Below are positions 48,743 through 57,674 of a stretch of 64,000 bases of DNA, one piece after another. Within the stretch, counting starts at the first letter, position 1. Every line of letters begins with the position of its first letter. Under the pieces are notes generated by a model, which saw nothing but the letters and a program-made list of their open reading frames with translations, was not told the origin of the DNA and ran no database searches. The stretch covers positions 310,001 to 374,000 of the forward strand of contig NZ_CP139781.1 in the NCBI RefSeq assembly GCF_019679435.2. The letters run 5' to 3'. A program made the position numbers and the translations under genes. The stretch is from Actomonas aquatica. GTDB lineage: Bacteria; Verrucomicrobiota; Verrucomicrobiia; Opitutales; Opitutaceae.

Positions 48743-50434
48743 ATGTTTCCGGCGCACCAAGCTTCGGTGGAAACGGCTCTGCGTGAGCAAGGACTCGTCG
48801 ATGACGAACAGGTGGAAGCCGCCCGGGCGGAGCAGGAGTCGACTGGGCGCACGCTCGTCGAGCTACTGATCGCGCAGGGCGCGGTGACGCTCATGCAGGT
48901 GCTCGAAGCGGTGGCGGGTCACCTCCACCTGCGACTCGCAGCGGAGTTGCCCGTGCAGCTCCCGGGCGAAGCCGCGAGTTTGTTGAGCGGCGATCAGGCG
49001 CGCACCTATGGGGTCGCGCCGGTGCGTGCCGATGCCCACGCGGTCGAAGTGCTGGCGATGGATCCCTTCAACGCCCGGGTGGTCGAGGAGCTCACGTTTG
49101 CATTGGGCCGTGAGGTGGAGGTCCTTGTCGCCGAGCCGGATAAAGTGGAGGCGTTGATCAAGCAGCACTACGGCGAGGACGAGGCGACGCTGGAGGACAT
49201 GTTGGCCGATGTGGCGGGGCTCGAGGGCGCGAACGACGCGACGTCGTTCAGTGCGGTGGAATTGGAGGAGATGGCCGGGCAGGCACCGCTCATTCGTTTT
49301 GTGAATTTGGTGCTGGCCCAGGCGATCAAAGACGGTGCGTCCGACGTGCATTTCGAGCCGTTCGAACACGACTATAAGATTCGGTATCGGGTGGATGGAG
49401 CGTTGTTCGAAATGGCTCCGCCGCCCAAACACCTCGCGCTGCCGATCGCGTCGCGGCTGAAGGTGCTGGCCAACCTCAACATCGCCGAGCGTCGGGTGCC
49501 GCAGGACGGTCGCATCAAGATCACGCTGAAGGGGCGACCGGTGGACCTGCGCGTCTCGACTCTGCCCACGCAGTTTGGTGAGTCGGTGGTGTTGCGCGTG
49601 CTCGATCAGGGTGCGGTGCGCCTGGAGCTGGGCGAGATCGGATTGCCGGCGCACATCGAGAGCGGCGTGCGCGACATCATCAAACGACCCAACGGCATTC
49701 TGGTGGTCACCGGTCCGACTGGTTCGGGCAAAACGACGACGCTCTACAGCGCGTTGCGCGAACTCAACGATCCGGAGCGCAAGCTACTCACGGCGGAGGA
49801 TCCGGTGGAGTATGAAATCGAGGGCGTGATGCAGGTGCCGGTGAACGCGGGCATCGGGCTGAGTTTTGAGCGCGTGCTGCGGAGTTTTCTGCGCCAGGAC
49901 CCCGACGTGATCATGGTGGGCGAAATCCGTGATGTGGAAACGGCGCGCATTGCGATTCAGGCCTCGCTCACGGGCCACTTGGTGCTGGCGACGTTGCACA
50001 CCAACGACGCGCCCGGAGCGGTGACGCGGCTTATCGACATGGGCGTCGAGCCGTATCTAATCAGCTCGACCCTCGGGGCGGTGTTGGCGCAGCGATTGGT
50101 GCGGCGACTCTGCCCGAGTTGCCGCGAGGCCTACGAACCGAGTGCGAGCGAATTGGCGCAGTTGGAGATGCCGACGGAACTGCGAGCAGGGCGGCCGTTG
50201 TATCGACCCTGTGGATGCGACGCGTGTGGCGGCAGCGGCTATCGCGGTCGACGCGGGTTGTTTGAGTGGTTGCCGATCAGCGAAACGATGCGCGGCGAAA
50301 TCGCCGGCGCGGCGGCGGGCTACGACCTGCGCCGACGCGCCTTGACGGAGGGGATGGTGCCTTTGCGCGAGGCCGGCTGGGCGGCGTTGCTGGAAGGCGA
50401 AACTTCGGCAGCAGAAGTGCTACAGTATACCTGA
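48743..50434 (+). CDS. Second PilB/GspE-type secretion ATPase
   Basis: The 563-residue protein has an N-terminal MshEN region (about 1-150), then [36 protein letters not shown] (Walker A), [53 protein letters not shown] and a zinc tetracysteine CPSCREA...CGCDACGGS. It is clearly paralogous to the first ATPase. Two extension ATPases around one PilT suggest either two filament systems sharing a motor platform or a split of tasks. It is followed by pilC after 13 bases. Confidence 0.9.
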   Translation: MFPAHQASVETALREQGLVDDEQVEAARAEQESTGRTLVELLIAQGAVTLMQVLEAVAGHLHLRLAAELPVQLPGEAASLLSGDQARTYGVAPVRADAHAVEVLAMDPFNARVVEELTFALGREVEVLVAEPDKVEALIKQHYGEDEATLEDMLADVAGLEGANDATSFSAVELEEMAGQAPLIRFVNLVLAQAIKDGASDVHFEPFEHDYKIRYRVDGALFEMAPPPKHLALPIASRLKVLANLNIAERRVPQDGRIKITLKGRPVDLRVSTLPTQFGESVVLRVLDQGAVRLELGEIGLPAHIESGVRDIIKRPNGILVVTGPTGSGKTTTLYSALRELNDPERKLLTAEDPVEYEIEGVMQVPVNAGIGLSFERVLRSFLRQDPDVIMVGEIRDVETARIAIQASLTGHLVLATLHTNDAPGAVTRLIDMGVEPYLISSTLGAVLAQRLVRRLCPSCREAYEPSASELAQLEMPTELRAGRPLYRPCGCDACGGSGYRGRRGLFEWLPISETMRGEIAGAAAGYDLRRRALTEGMVPLREAGWAALLEGETSAAEVLQYT

Positions 50435-50447
50435 CCCTTCTCCGACC

Positions 50448-51716
50448 ATGCCGAGCTACACTTACATCGCCATTGATGCCAACACCGGCAAAGAACGCCG
50501 TGGATCCTGCGTGGCAGCGAGTGTAGCGGCGGCGTCGGCCGACCTGAAGTCTCAGGGGCTGTTTCCGACCGACGTGATCGCAGCCGCGGCCACAGCCGCG
50601 ACGGAAAGCGCGGAAGCGGGGGCGTCGCGAGGAGCCGGGGCGAAGCTGTCAAAAGGACTGCGCAAACCGCGTGGAGCCAGCGGAGCGAAGGCACGCACGT
50701 TGTTTACGCGTCAGTTGGCGACGATGCTTAAGGCGGGCATGCCGCTGTTGCGCGCGATCGAGGTGCTGGAACGCCAGCAGCGCCCGGGACCGCTGCGGAC
50801 AGCGGTGAGCGAGGTGGCGGAGACAATCCGGGGCGGCGGGACCTTGTCGGACGGATTGGCGCGGCACCCGAAACTCTTCAATCGGCTTTATCTCAACATG
50901 GTGCGCGCGGGCGAAGCCAGTGGCGCGCTCGATGTGGTGTTGCTGCGACTGGCGGAGTTTTTGGAAAAGGCCCAGCGCGTGCGCGGCAAGATCAAGGCCG
51001 CGATGACGTATCCGCTCATCATCATGGGCGTGACCGTTTTGGTGGTGGGGGCGTTGGTGCTGTTTGTGGTGCCGCGCTTTGAGGAGATGTTCACGAGCAT
51101 GCAGAAAGGCCGGGCGCTGCCGGTGCTGACGCAGGCTGTGCTCTCGCTGAGCGAGTGGGTGCAGCACAACGTATTGTGGTTGGTGCTGGGACTGATCGTG
51201 CTGGGAGTGGGCGTTTGGTGGGGCAAACGCACGACGCGGGGCGAACGTCTGGTGGACCGGCTGGCGCTCAGCCTGCCGGTGCTGGGCGAGCTGTCGCTGA
51301 AGTCGGCAGTGGCGCGATTTACCCGCACCCTGGGCACTTTGTTGGGCTCGGGCGTGCAGATTCTCGACGCGCTGCAAATTACGCGGGACACGGCGGGCAA
51401 CGTGCACATCGCGGAGGCGGTGGACGCGGTGCGCCTGCGGGTCAAGGCGGGCGAAGGGGTGGCGCGCCCGTTGGAGGAAACCGGGGTGTTTCCGGGGATG
51501 GTGCCGAGCATGATCGAAGTAGGCGAAGAGACCGGACAGCTCCCCGACATGCTGGAACGCGTGGCTGACACCTATGAGGAGGAAGTCGACAATGCGGTGG
51601 TGGCACTCACTTCGATTCTGGAACCGGCAATGATCGTGATGATGGCGGTGGTGGTGGGCACGATCGTGTTGGCGCTGTTTTTGCCGCTGATGGGACTGGT
51701 GCAGTCGCTGAGTTGA
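50448..51716 (+). CDS. pilC: Type IV pilus / type II secretion inner-membrane platform protein
   Basis: PilC/GspF is the inner-membrane platform for pilus or secretion motors. The 422-residue protein has two GspF domains (about 80-210 and 280-410): TRQLATMLKAGMPLLRAIEVLERQQ opens the first, and ARFTRTLGTLLGSGVQILDALQI the second. A membrane helix near 195-220 and another near the C-terminus (VMMAVVVGTIVLALFLPLMG) anchor it. It ends the four-gene motor cluster. The ATPase upstream is the likely partner. Confidence 0.92.
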   Translation: MPSYTYIAIDANTGKERRGSCVAASVAAASADLKSQGLFPTDVIAAAATAATESAEAGASRGAGAKLSKGLRKPRGASGAKARTLFTRQLATMLKAGMPLLRAIEVLERQQRPGPLRTAVSEVAETIRGGGTLSDGLARHPKLFNRLYLNMVRAGEASGALDVVLLRLAEFLEKAQRVRGKIKAAMTYPLIIMGVTVLVVGALVLFVVPRFEEMFTSMQKGRALPVLTQAVLSLSEWVQHNVLWLVLGLIVLGVGVWWGKRTTRGERLVDRLALSLPVLGELSLKSAVARFTRTLGTLLGSGVQILDALQITRDTAGNVHIAEAVDAVRLRVKAGEGVARPLEETGVFPGMVPSMIEVGEETGQLPDMLERVADTYEEEVDNAVVALTSILEPAMIVMMAVVVGTIVLALFLPLMGLVQSLS

Positions 51717-51721
51717 TCGCG

Positions 51722-52138
51722 ATGACGCTGGAAATCGAAACCGGAAATCTGGGTGAAGTGCCGACGAGCGGCACCGGTTGGGCCGTCGGTTTCTCGCCGT
51801 GGACTGATACGCCGGGCAGCCTGCGTCATGTTCCGGCGGATACGGCGGTGCGGGGCTTGTGCCTCAAATGGAAAACCCATCAAGCGGGCGATCCGCAAGG
51901 CATCAACAAGCCGGTGAGCAGCGGGCGCACGCTGTCGGTATTGGTGAGTGCGGAGAGCCGGTTTCGGATCGAGTTTGCGAGTGATGCGGCGTTCACGCAG
52001 GACGTGTCTGCGGTCGTGCTGAAGCGGGCGGGCGACTTTGTGGCGTGGGGCGCTGGCGTGCACCACCGCTGGGAGGCGCAGACAGGCTGCACCATGATGA
52101 CGTTGCGGTGGGAGCCGGACGCCGACGGCGAACGGTGA
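51722..52138 (+). CDS. Conserved-looking hypothetical protein, 138 residues
   Basis: From ATG 51722 to TGA 52138 there are 138 residues without a signal peptide or membrane segment. GDFVAWGAGVHHRWEAQTGC and WEPDADG near the end, and a beta-rich body, hint at a small cupin-like barrel, but no cupin metal motif is complete. Its start is only a few bases after the pilC stop, so it may share the operon. Function is unknown. Confidence 0.6.
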   Translation: MTLEIETGNLGEVPTSGTGWAVGFSPWTDTPGSLRHVPADTAVRGLCLKWKTHQAGDPQGINKPVSSGRTLSVLVSAESRFRIEFASDAAFTQDVSAVVLKRAGDFVAWGAGVHHRWEAQTGCTMMTLRWEPDADGER

Positions 52139-52169
52139 GGCTGGTGCGGCGCTGCGCGGGAGCGGCCGA

Positions 52170-53159
52170 TTATTCGGCCGGTGGCAGCGGCTCGGTGAGC
52201 AAGGCGCCGTTGAGGCCCATGAGTCGCTCGCTGAATTTTTCGGTCGGCGGAGTCGTACGCAGGGCGCGTTGCACCATGCCCATGCGGGCGTCGAGGTTGT
52301 CGATCATCGACACGAAGACGGCTTCGGGCGTGGCGGCGTAAACGGCGGCGCCCCAGGCGGGTTCACCCTGGTGACTGAGCACGATGTGTTCGAGGCGCTC
52401 CAGGCGATCGGCGTCGAGTTTGGCTTTGAGGCCGGCTTTGCGCACGTAGGCGTAACCGAGCACGACGTGGCCTTGCAGGATGCCTTTGCGGGAGCGTTTG
52501 GCGCCGAGGGCCCCCTCGTATTCGGTGACCTTGCCGGTGTCGTGCACGAGGATGCCGGCCATGGCGAGGTCGGCATCGACCTCGCGGTAGAGCGGTAGCA
52601 GCGCTTTGCAGGCGCGGGCCATGTGCAGGGTGTGCTCCAGCAACCCATGGCGGTAGGCGTGGTGCATCGAGGTGGCCGCGGGCGAGGTGCGGAAGGCATC
52701 GCCGATATCCTCGAACACGCCGCGCACGGTGAGGCGCAGTTCGTCGTGTTTGATGAAGTCGATGAAGGACTCGAACTCGCGCCACATCTCCACCGGATCT
52801 TCGGGGGGCACTTCGACGAGGGCGGCGAGCGCGCCGGACGCCTCGAGGGCGGCCTCGTCGAGCTGTTGGAGGGCGCCGAGTTTGGGGGAGAAACGGCCTT
52901 GGTAGAAGTCGGTGCGGCCCTCGAGCTGGAAGGCGTTGCCCTCGGCCCCGGAGGCAACGACGTCGTATTGCGGGTGGTCACTCCAGAGATTGGCGGTGAA
53001 GCTGCCGGAGCGGTCGCCAAACTCGACCGAGATAAACGGATTGCCGTTGGACGCGGTCTTGATGGTGGCCTTGCGGATAAGCAGGACGGCCGTGAAAGGC
53101 TGGCCCGGGCCGAAGGTCTTGAGATCGGAAACGGTGGGGAGGGCGTTGTCGTCAGGCAT
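52170..53159 (-). CDS. YhaM/CBF1-like 3'-5' exoribonuclease (OB fold plus HD domain)
   Basis: The 329-residue protein combines an N-terminal OB fold (about 15-105, ATIKTASNGNPFISVEFGDRSG) and an HD domain: HHAYRHGLLEHTLHMARAC and LVHDTGKVTEY (H206-D207), with HIVLSHQG and MIDNLDARM nearer the end. That is the YhaM layout; these enzymes degrade single-stranded RNA or DNA in 3'-5' direction. The start overlaps the next gene (isochorismatase-like) by 8 bases, which suggests co-transcription. Confidence 0.87.
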   Translation of the reverse strand: MPDDNALPTVSDLKTFGPGQPFTAVLLIRKATIKTASNGNPFISVEFGDRSGSFTANLWSDHPQYDVVASGAEGNAFQLEGRTDFYQGRFSPKLGALQQLDEAALEASGALAALVEVPPEDPVEMWREFESFIDFIKHDELRLTVRGVFEDIGDAFRTSPAATSMHHAYRHGLLEHTLHMARACKALLPLYREVDADLAMAGILVHDTGKVTEYEGALGAKRSRKGILQGHVVLGYAYVRKAGLKAKLDADRLERLEHIVLSHQGEPAWGAAVYAATPEAVFVSMIDNLDARMGMVQRALRTTPPTEKFSERLMGLNGALLTEPLPPAE

Positions 53160-53709
53160 GGGATTTCACCAGTTGAGTGAAGGACTTGAAGAAGGGATGG
53201 GAGGTGTCGTGCAGCAGCGCGTAGAAGACGGATTCGAGGGGCAGCACGTGCACGCCGTGGCCGCGCAGCGCGGTGAGCGCGGTGGCGGCATCGGCGGGGC
53301 GACGGGCGCTCACGGCGTCGCTGAGCACGGTGACGGCGAGGTCGCGGTTGAGGGCTTCGAGGGCGGTTTGATACACGCAGATCGACGTCTCGATGCCGCA
53401 GATGAGCAGATGCTCGATCTCGAGTTCTTCGATGAGCTCGGCCACGGCTGGCGTGGCGAGAGCGGAGAAGGTGGACTTCGTCAACACGGGCGCGTCGCCG
53501 GCGGCGCTGGCAATCTCGGGAATGGTGGGGCCCAGTTTTTCGGGGGCCTGCTCGGTCAAGACGGTGGCGATGCCGACGCCGCGGGCCGCGCGCAGTGCGA
53601 GGGCGCAGCGACGAGTGACCTCTGCGGGGCCTTCGACGGCGCCGACGAAGGGGCCTTGCATATCGAGACAGAGCAGCAGGGCTCCGGGAATGGTGGTGGT
53701 TTCGGACAT
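53152..53709 (-). CDS. Isochorismatase-family cysteine hydrolase
   Basis: This family includes nicotinamidase and isochorismatase-type hydrolases. The 185-residue protein has LLCLDMQGPF (catalytic Asp), VLTKSTFSAL (Lys) and LLICGIETSICVYQTALEAL (Cys in the C-x-x-x-S/T-type nucleophile loop, here the Cys after ETSI). The triad is complete. Small size and no other domain leave the substrate open. Its 3' end overlaps the YhaM-like gene's start. Confidence 0.87.
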   Translation of the reverse strand: MSETTTIPGALLLCLDMQGPFVGAVEGPAEVTRRCALALRAARGVGIATVLTEQAPEKLGPTIPEIASAAGDAPVLTKSTFSALATPAVAELIEELEIEHLLICGIETSICVYQTALEALNRDLAVTVLSDAVSARRPADAATALTALRGHGVHVLPLESVFYALLHDTSHPFFKSFTQLVKSHA

Positions 53710-53757
53710 GGAAAGGGAAATGGGCGCGACGGCAGCGGAGCGCGGTGGTGGCGGAAC

Positions 53758-54417
53758 TCAACCGTAGTAGCGGCGGGCGGCTTGCACCTGCACAAAACGT
53801 CGTTCGGGGAGAACGTAGGCGGTGAGGTGGCCGCCGGCGACACAGGAGGTATCAATGCCGGCGGACCATTTGAGTTTATAGATGTCGGGGCGCGGGGTGT
53901 GGCCGTAGACCACGAAGGGCGGTCCGCTCCAGAGGTCGGCCCAGAGCACGCCGTCGGGGCAGGTGGCGCGTTTGTGCGGGAGGCCGGCACGGTCGATGAC
54001 CTGGATGCGGGTGACGACCTCGGCGGGTTGGCTTTGCCAGGGTTGGCCCGGCAGGAAACCGCCGTGGACGCAGACCACGTTGAGTTCCGGCAGGTGAAGG
54101 GTGAGGGGGAGCGATTCGAGCAGGTCCCAGTCGGTCGGGCGGAGCTGGGTGAGGGTGGCGGCGTCGGTTTCCTTGAGCTTGGTTTTGCCGCCGGTGCGAC
54201 GGTGTTCCAAGAGGCGCAGCTCGTGGTTGCCGAGCAGGATGGTCGCCTGCACCTCGCGGGCGATGTCGAGGACGCGGCACGAATCGGGGCCACGGTTGAT
54301 CAGATCACCGAGCAGGACCACGCGATCGTCGCTCCGCGGCTGCACACGGTTCAGCAGCGCAGTGAACTCTGCGTGGCAGCCGTGGATATCGCCGATGATG
54401 ATGGTGCGTCCGGACAT
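53758..54417 (-). CDS. Calcineurin-like Ser/Thr phosphatase (PrpE/ApaH-like)
   Basis: ATG 54417 gives 219 residues with the complete metallophosphatase set: IIIGDIHGCHAEF, VVLLGDLINRGPDS, ILLGNHELRL, VCVHGGFLPG and FVVYGHTPR. The pattern fits diadenosine tetraphosphatase or protein phosphatase-1-like PrpE proteins. The frame is open upstream to 54471 with no family sequence. Confidence 0.9.
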   Translation of the reverse strand: MSGRTIIIGDIHGCHAEFTALLNRVQPRSDDRVVLLGDLINRGPDSCRVLDIAREVQATILLGNHELRLLEHRRTGGKTKLKETDAATLTQLRPTDWDLLESLPLTLHLPELNVVCVHGGFLPGQPWQSQPAEVVTRIQVIDRAGLPHKRATCPDGVLWADLWSGPPFVVYGHTPRPDIYKLKWSAGIDTSCVAGGHLTAYVLPERRFVQVQAARRYYG

Positions 54418-54494
54418 ACAGTGATGGAAAACGTGGCGGGAGAGTGCGCGGGTTTTTGCTAGCTTCGGCAAGGTCGCGCTCTAGACAAGGGTCC

Positions 54495-55049
54495 ATGGAT
54501 TTAAATCTGCCCTCCATGGCCACCGCCTGTGCCGTGACCGGTGAAGCGTTTATCGAAGACGAACGCGTGATGAGTCATTTGGTGCGGTCGGCGGAGAATG
54601 GCGAGGTGCAGCGCTACGACGTGAAGGAAACGGTGGCGAACGAGTTTACGCCGGAGGGCCGAGTGGCGTGTCGCTGGGTGCATCCCTTCAAGCCGAAGGT
54701 GGCCGGAGAGAACCCGGAAAGAGAGCTGAAACTGACGGCCGAAAACCTGTTCATGACCATGGCCGACCCGGGAAATGAACTGGGGGCGGAGGACGGCCGG
54801 TTGGTGCAGTTTTTGGCGCTGATGCTTGAGCGCAAACGCGTGATCCGGCCGAAGGGGCGGAACGAGGACGGCACCAAGGACGTTTACGAAATGCGCGGCA
54901 CGAAGGCGCGTTACGAGGTGCCGATCGGGGATCTGGATCCGGCGTTTTTCATCGCGGTGCAGGAGCAGTTGTCGGTGCTGGTGGGGGGACCGGACGATGA
55001 AGGCTCGACGGACGAAGCGCCCAAGGCGGCGGGAGCTCCCGAGAGCTGA
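54495..55049 (+). CDS. Hypothetical protein, 184 residues
   Basis: From ATG 54495 the product starts MDLNLPSMATACAVTGEAFI. It is soluble with an acidic/basic mix and a block AENLFMTMADPGNELGAEDGRLVQFLALMLERKRVIRPKGR. CAVTGEAF and VACRWVH could reflect a small Cys-containing domain, but no motif is complete. It is the last gene before tRNA-Ser and has the core-genome codon style, so it looks like a conserved core gene. Function is unknown. Confidence 0.65.
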   Translation: MDLNLPSMATACAVTGEAFIEDERVMSHLVRSAENGEVQRYDVKETVANEFTPEGRVACRWVHPFKPKVAGENPERELKLTAENLFMTMADPGNELGAEDGRLVQFLALMLERKRVIRPKGRNEDGTKDVYEMRGTKARYEVPIGDLDPAFFIAVQEQLSVLVGGPDDEGSTDEAPKAAGAPES

Positions 55050-55134
55050 AGCGGTCGGCCGGGGCGAGGCCAAGATTGACGAGAATTCGCCTTGCACTTC
55101 CGGCGATGGGGCGTTGCCTTCGCTCCCTCGCTAC

Positions 55135-55226
55135 GGAGAGATGGCTGAGTGGTCGAAAGCGGCGCTTTGCTAAAGCGTTGAAGGTGTAACAGCCTTCCGG
55201 GGGTTCGAATCCCCCTCTCTCCGCCA
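55135..55226 (+). tRNA. tRNA-Ser (anticodon GCT), CCA encoded; likely island attachment site
   Basis: Acceptor GGAGAGA/TCTCTCC, anticodon arm CGCT/AGCG with loop TTGCTAA giving GCT, a long variable arm typical of class II tRNA-Ser, T loop GGTTCGAATCC, discriminator G and encoded CCA. Sequence character changes right after it, which is the usual position for island integration at a tRNA 3' end. No second copy of the 3' end was seen in this window. Confidence 0.95.
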
Positions 55227-55904
55227 GCGTGACTCGCTGGTAATCAGCGACTTAACCCCGCGAAACTTTATTGCAGGGTGAGTGCACTCCCAGATAATTC
55301 TGACTGGGTTTTTCACCGGCAATTCCTGTCAACGGTATTCTGGAGCGGGAGAAGCGTTTGGGTTTTGCCTAAAAACCCAAACTCCACCGAAACCAACCAC
55401 TGGATTGGAATGGCGGAGCGAGCATGGCCGGTGCAACGCAAGGTCGCTCACGACCTAGGCACACGCACAGCGGGAGGGTTCCTCTTCCTCGAGACCGAGG
55501 GAGGGGGAAGGGGCGTGGGAGTCATAGCGGAACCTCACCATTCGTTTCTCTGCCAAAGAAAAAACCCACTGATACAGCTCATCTCATCACCGAAGCAACC
55601 GAGACCCAGCACACAGCAATTGGGCCCAACGAGGGGAAGTCTCGCACTGGCGTATGCGTATTCGGAGGGATGGTTTGCCGAGTTCGTATGCGGAAGATTT
55701 TGGGATGATGAGAATTGCGCGGGATCAGATTTATCAGCTTTGCCCCACTGCCCATCCAGAGTGGGGCAGTGCCGCGATGGTCCACGCATATTCCGACTGC
55801 ACCATCGCCTCTAAATGGAATCCGTCTATTCCAAATGTCGGGCATGGATAGAAAGAAGATTGCACATAGGGCTATGTTAAAAATGAGGTGCCTTTTCTTT
55901 TTAG
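55227..55904. other. 678-base gene-poor stretch after tRNA-Ser
   Basis: No convincing gene was found. Frames of 178 aa (+) and 88-94 aa read through it but have low-complexity, frame-scrambled products with no domain pattern. It contains a hairpin at 55741-55768 (TGCCCCAC with GTGGGGCA) and AT-rich flanks. It may be remnant island-end DNA or hold a small RNA. No integrase is visible. Confidence 0.6.
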
Positions 55905-56642
55905 TTAGCAGTCTTTCATAGGGCCTGTTGCCTTCTTGATGGTAGATGGCACTGATGGTGCAATGGATATGTCCACTACTTTTTGTTGATCTGCTCTCGG
56001 ATCATACCAAGCCGAATAGAAACTGACGCCGAATAAATCACAGAGCTTCTGAAGTGTTTCATTTATTGCTTGAATGTTTAGAGACACTATTTTTGTCACA
56101 TCTCCATTCGATCTTTTTTTCTTTTTCTCGACGTGTAGATCTCCAGTCCGCACGTAAAACGCAGACCAGAGTGCGGCCGCATGATCAAATCTAATTTTCT
56201 CAGCGGGCGCAGCAAATGAATACATTCCTTTGCTCGTGCCAAACATCGCGGTGGAAGCTATATTGTTTCCTATTTCGCATGCAGACATGAAGAATCTTCT
56301 ATTTTTCAAGTGGCTCCCGAGTATGCTGCAAAATTCGGACAACGGGATGGTTTCGTAAGTCGTGTAGATTTCAGTGGGGGATGCATGACAGGATAGATGT
56401 AGATATCGATAGGATGATTTTTGGAATTCTTTTAAAAGTTCAATAAATTCCAATTTAGTTCGGAAATAGTAATATACGGGTGCCTTTCCGCACATGCGAA
56501 GCATCTGCTCAAGAATTTTTCCTTCATACCGGTCTGCTTTCTCGTCGTCGACTGCGAGAGACTCCAAAATGAATACTTCAGTGTCAGATAGGTGGAGTGG
56601 TATGGTGACGCTTTCTTTGATGCTTACGGTTGTAGATTTCAT
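55905..56642 (-). CDS. CHAT/caspase-like domain protein
   Basis: The 245-residue protein has the caspase-fold dyad: His86 in YLHLSCHASPTE and Cys122 in RRFFMSACEIGNN, in the spacing and context (hydrophobic strand then S-A-C-E) of CHAT proteases. AAPAEKIRFDHAAALWSAFY follows as the typical later strand/helix. The N-terminal 70 residues are unlike known repeats, and there is no TPR or NTPase partner domain, so it is stand-alone. CHAT proteases act with gasdermins or in CRISPR Craspase-type immunity in some islands. The gene is AT-rich compared with the core. Its ATG start is at 56642. The only neighbours are unknown genes. Confidence 0.78.
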   Translation of the reverse strand: MKSTTVSIKESVTIPLHLSDTEVFILESLAVDDEKADRYEGKILEQMLRMCGKAPVYYYFRTKLEFIELLKEFQKSSYRYLHLSCHASPTEIYTTYETIPLSEFCSILGSHLKNRRFFMSACEIGNNIASTAMFGTSKGMYSFAAPAEKIRFDHAAALWSAFYVRTGDLHVEKKKKRSNGDVTKIVSLNIQAINETLQKLCDLFGVSFYSAWYDPRADQQKVVDISIAPSVPSTIKKATGPMKDC

Positions 56643-57140
56643 TCTATCTTTTTGCTAAGAGTTAAACTAAGTCCCAGCGTTGGCCGCACTAGCTGTATCG
56701 GTCTTCCCGTGTGGTTCTGTCCGGGCTCGAGAATGCGTGAAACTTGGGGGGGCTCGGATTGAACTAAACTGCTGAATGAGGGCCGACAATCTTATATTGG
56801 GTGGGGTGCAGCAGGATTTTGTTTGCTAATCGGGTTGGGGACGAGCATGCGGTGGGTTTCTGTTGGAGGAATACGAACTAAATCTTGACGGCGTTTGATT
56901 AGTATTGGGTGTAGTCAGGCTCGCTCAGGACGCGACCGTCCCTCGCGAACCAGACAATACAAGTTGCATTCCCGGCTCGCCAAATCTCCAAAAGGAGAAC
57001 CACGCTACAAGACGAAGACTACGCGGGCCAGATGGTTTAGATAGGAGGCAAGTCCGAACAGGCCATTGAGGCTGGGCGCTGATAAAGTTGAGCAAGGCAG
57101 CCTACTCGCGACGGCGGACGGGCTGCATGGCTGTCACATC
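56643..57140. other. 498-base intergenic stretch
   Basis: No convincing gene. A 91-aa plus-strand frame (57066-57341) is antisense to the next gene and is not supported. The area upstream of the CHAT gene likely holds its promoter. The composition is mixed and may contain relict sequence. Confidence 0.5.
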
Positions 57141-57674
57141 TCAAAGCGGAACATCCACAAACGGCTCTTCAAACGAGAACACCGGTTGATGCACCTCATC
57201 CCGCATTGGAAGTATCGGAAGCTGGTCCAACAACCAGGACGGCTGCCACCAAGGCTGATCATTCGACCAATAACTAGAAGACACAAATCGTCCCACGACC
57301 GAAAGGATGCAGAATGCCGCGCACGCTTGGGTTTTGGGTAGGGAGTTGAACTTTTTGATCACAACTTGGTAGTCCTCAGGAGCCTGATACGAGTGGGTGC
57401 AAAGTGAATGAGGCACCGCAAATGACCCACTTGCGAGGTGGGTAATGCCTTCCACCTTCAGGTCAGCCATCTGCTGCCATTCCGGGGCCGTGAAGAAGGA
57501 TGCCGCCGCGGCAAAGTCGCCGGGAAACGTCTTCAGCAATCGTTCAAGGATCCTGTTTGCATGCCAGTCGAGGCGGTGTGCCACGAACGAAGCATAGTCC
57601 GACTGGGATACAGCGGTGAATCCGTGTTTCTCATCGGCCAACCAGGCTTCAATGGATTGTAGGGACGTGCTCAT
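57141..57674 (-). CDS. Unknown island protein, 177 residues
   Basis: The product starts MSTSLQSIEAWLADEKHGFT. It is soluble, helical in parts, rich in Trp near the C-terminus (SSSYWSNDQPWWQPSWLLDQL), with no recognised motif. Its ATG overlaps the stop of the next upstream gene by ATGA, which supports real translation and coupling. It is probably the last gene of the operon that begins with the Pycsar pair. Function is unknown. Confidence 0.62.
   Translation of the reverse strand: MSTSLQSIEAWLADEKHGFTAVSQSDYASFVAHRLDWHANRILERLLKTFPGDFAAAASFFTAPEWQQMADLKVEGITHLASGSFAVPHSLCTHSYQAPEDYQVVIKKFNSLPKTQACAAFCILSVVGRFVSSSYWSNDQPWWQPSWLLDQLPILPMRDEVHQPVFSFEEPFVDVPL

Noticed and set aside
52912-54462. 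516-aa plus-strand frame
   Set aside because: Antisense to the YhaM-like, isochorismatase-like and phosphatase genes, each of which has complete motifs.
55135-55226. Duplicate of the tRNA-Ser 3' end as attR in this window
   Set aside because: Looked for a second copy of the T-arm/acceptor sequence downstream and saw none; the far island end must lie outside the window.
55278-55814. 178-aa plus-strand frame after tRNA-Ser
   Set aside because: GTG start without ribosome-binding site, scrambled composition, no domain; all three frames are partly open here.
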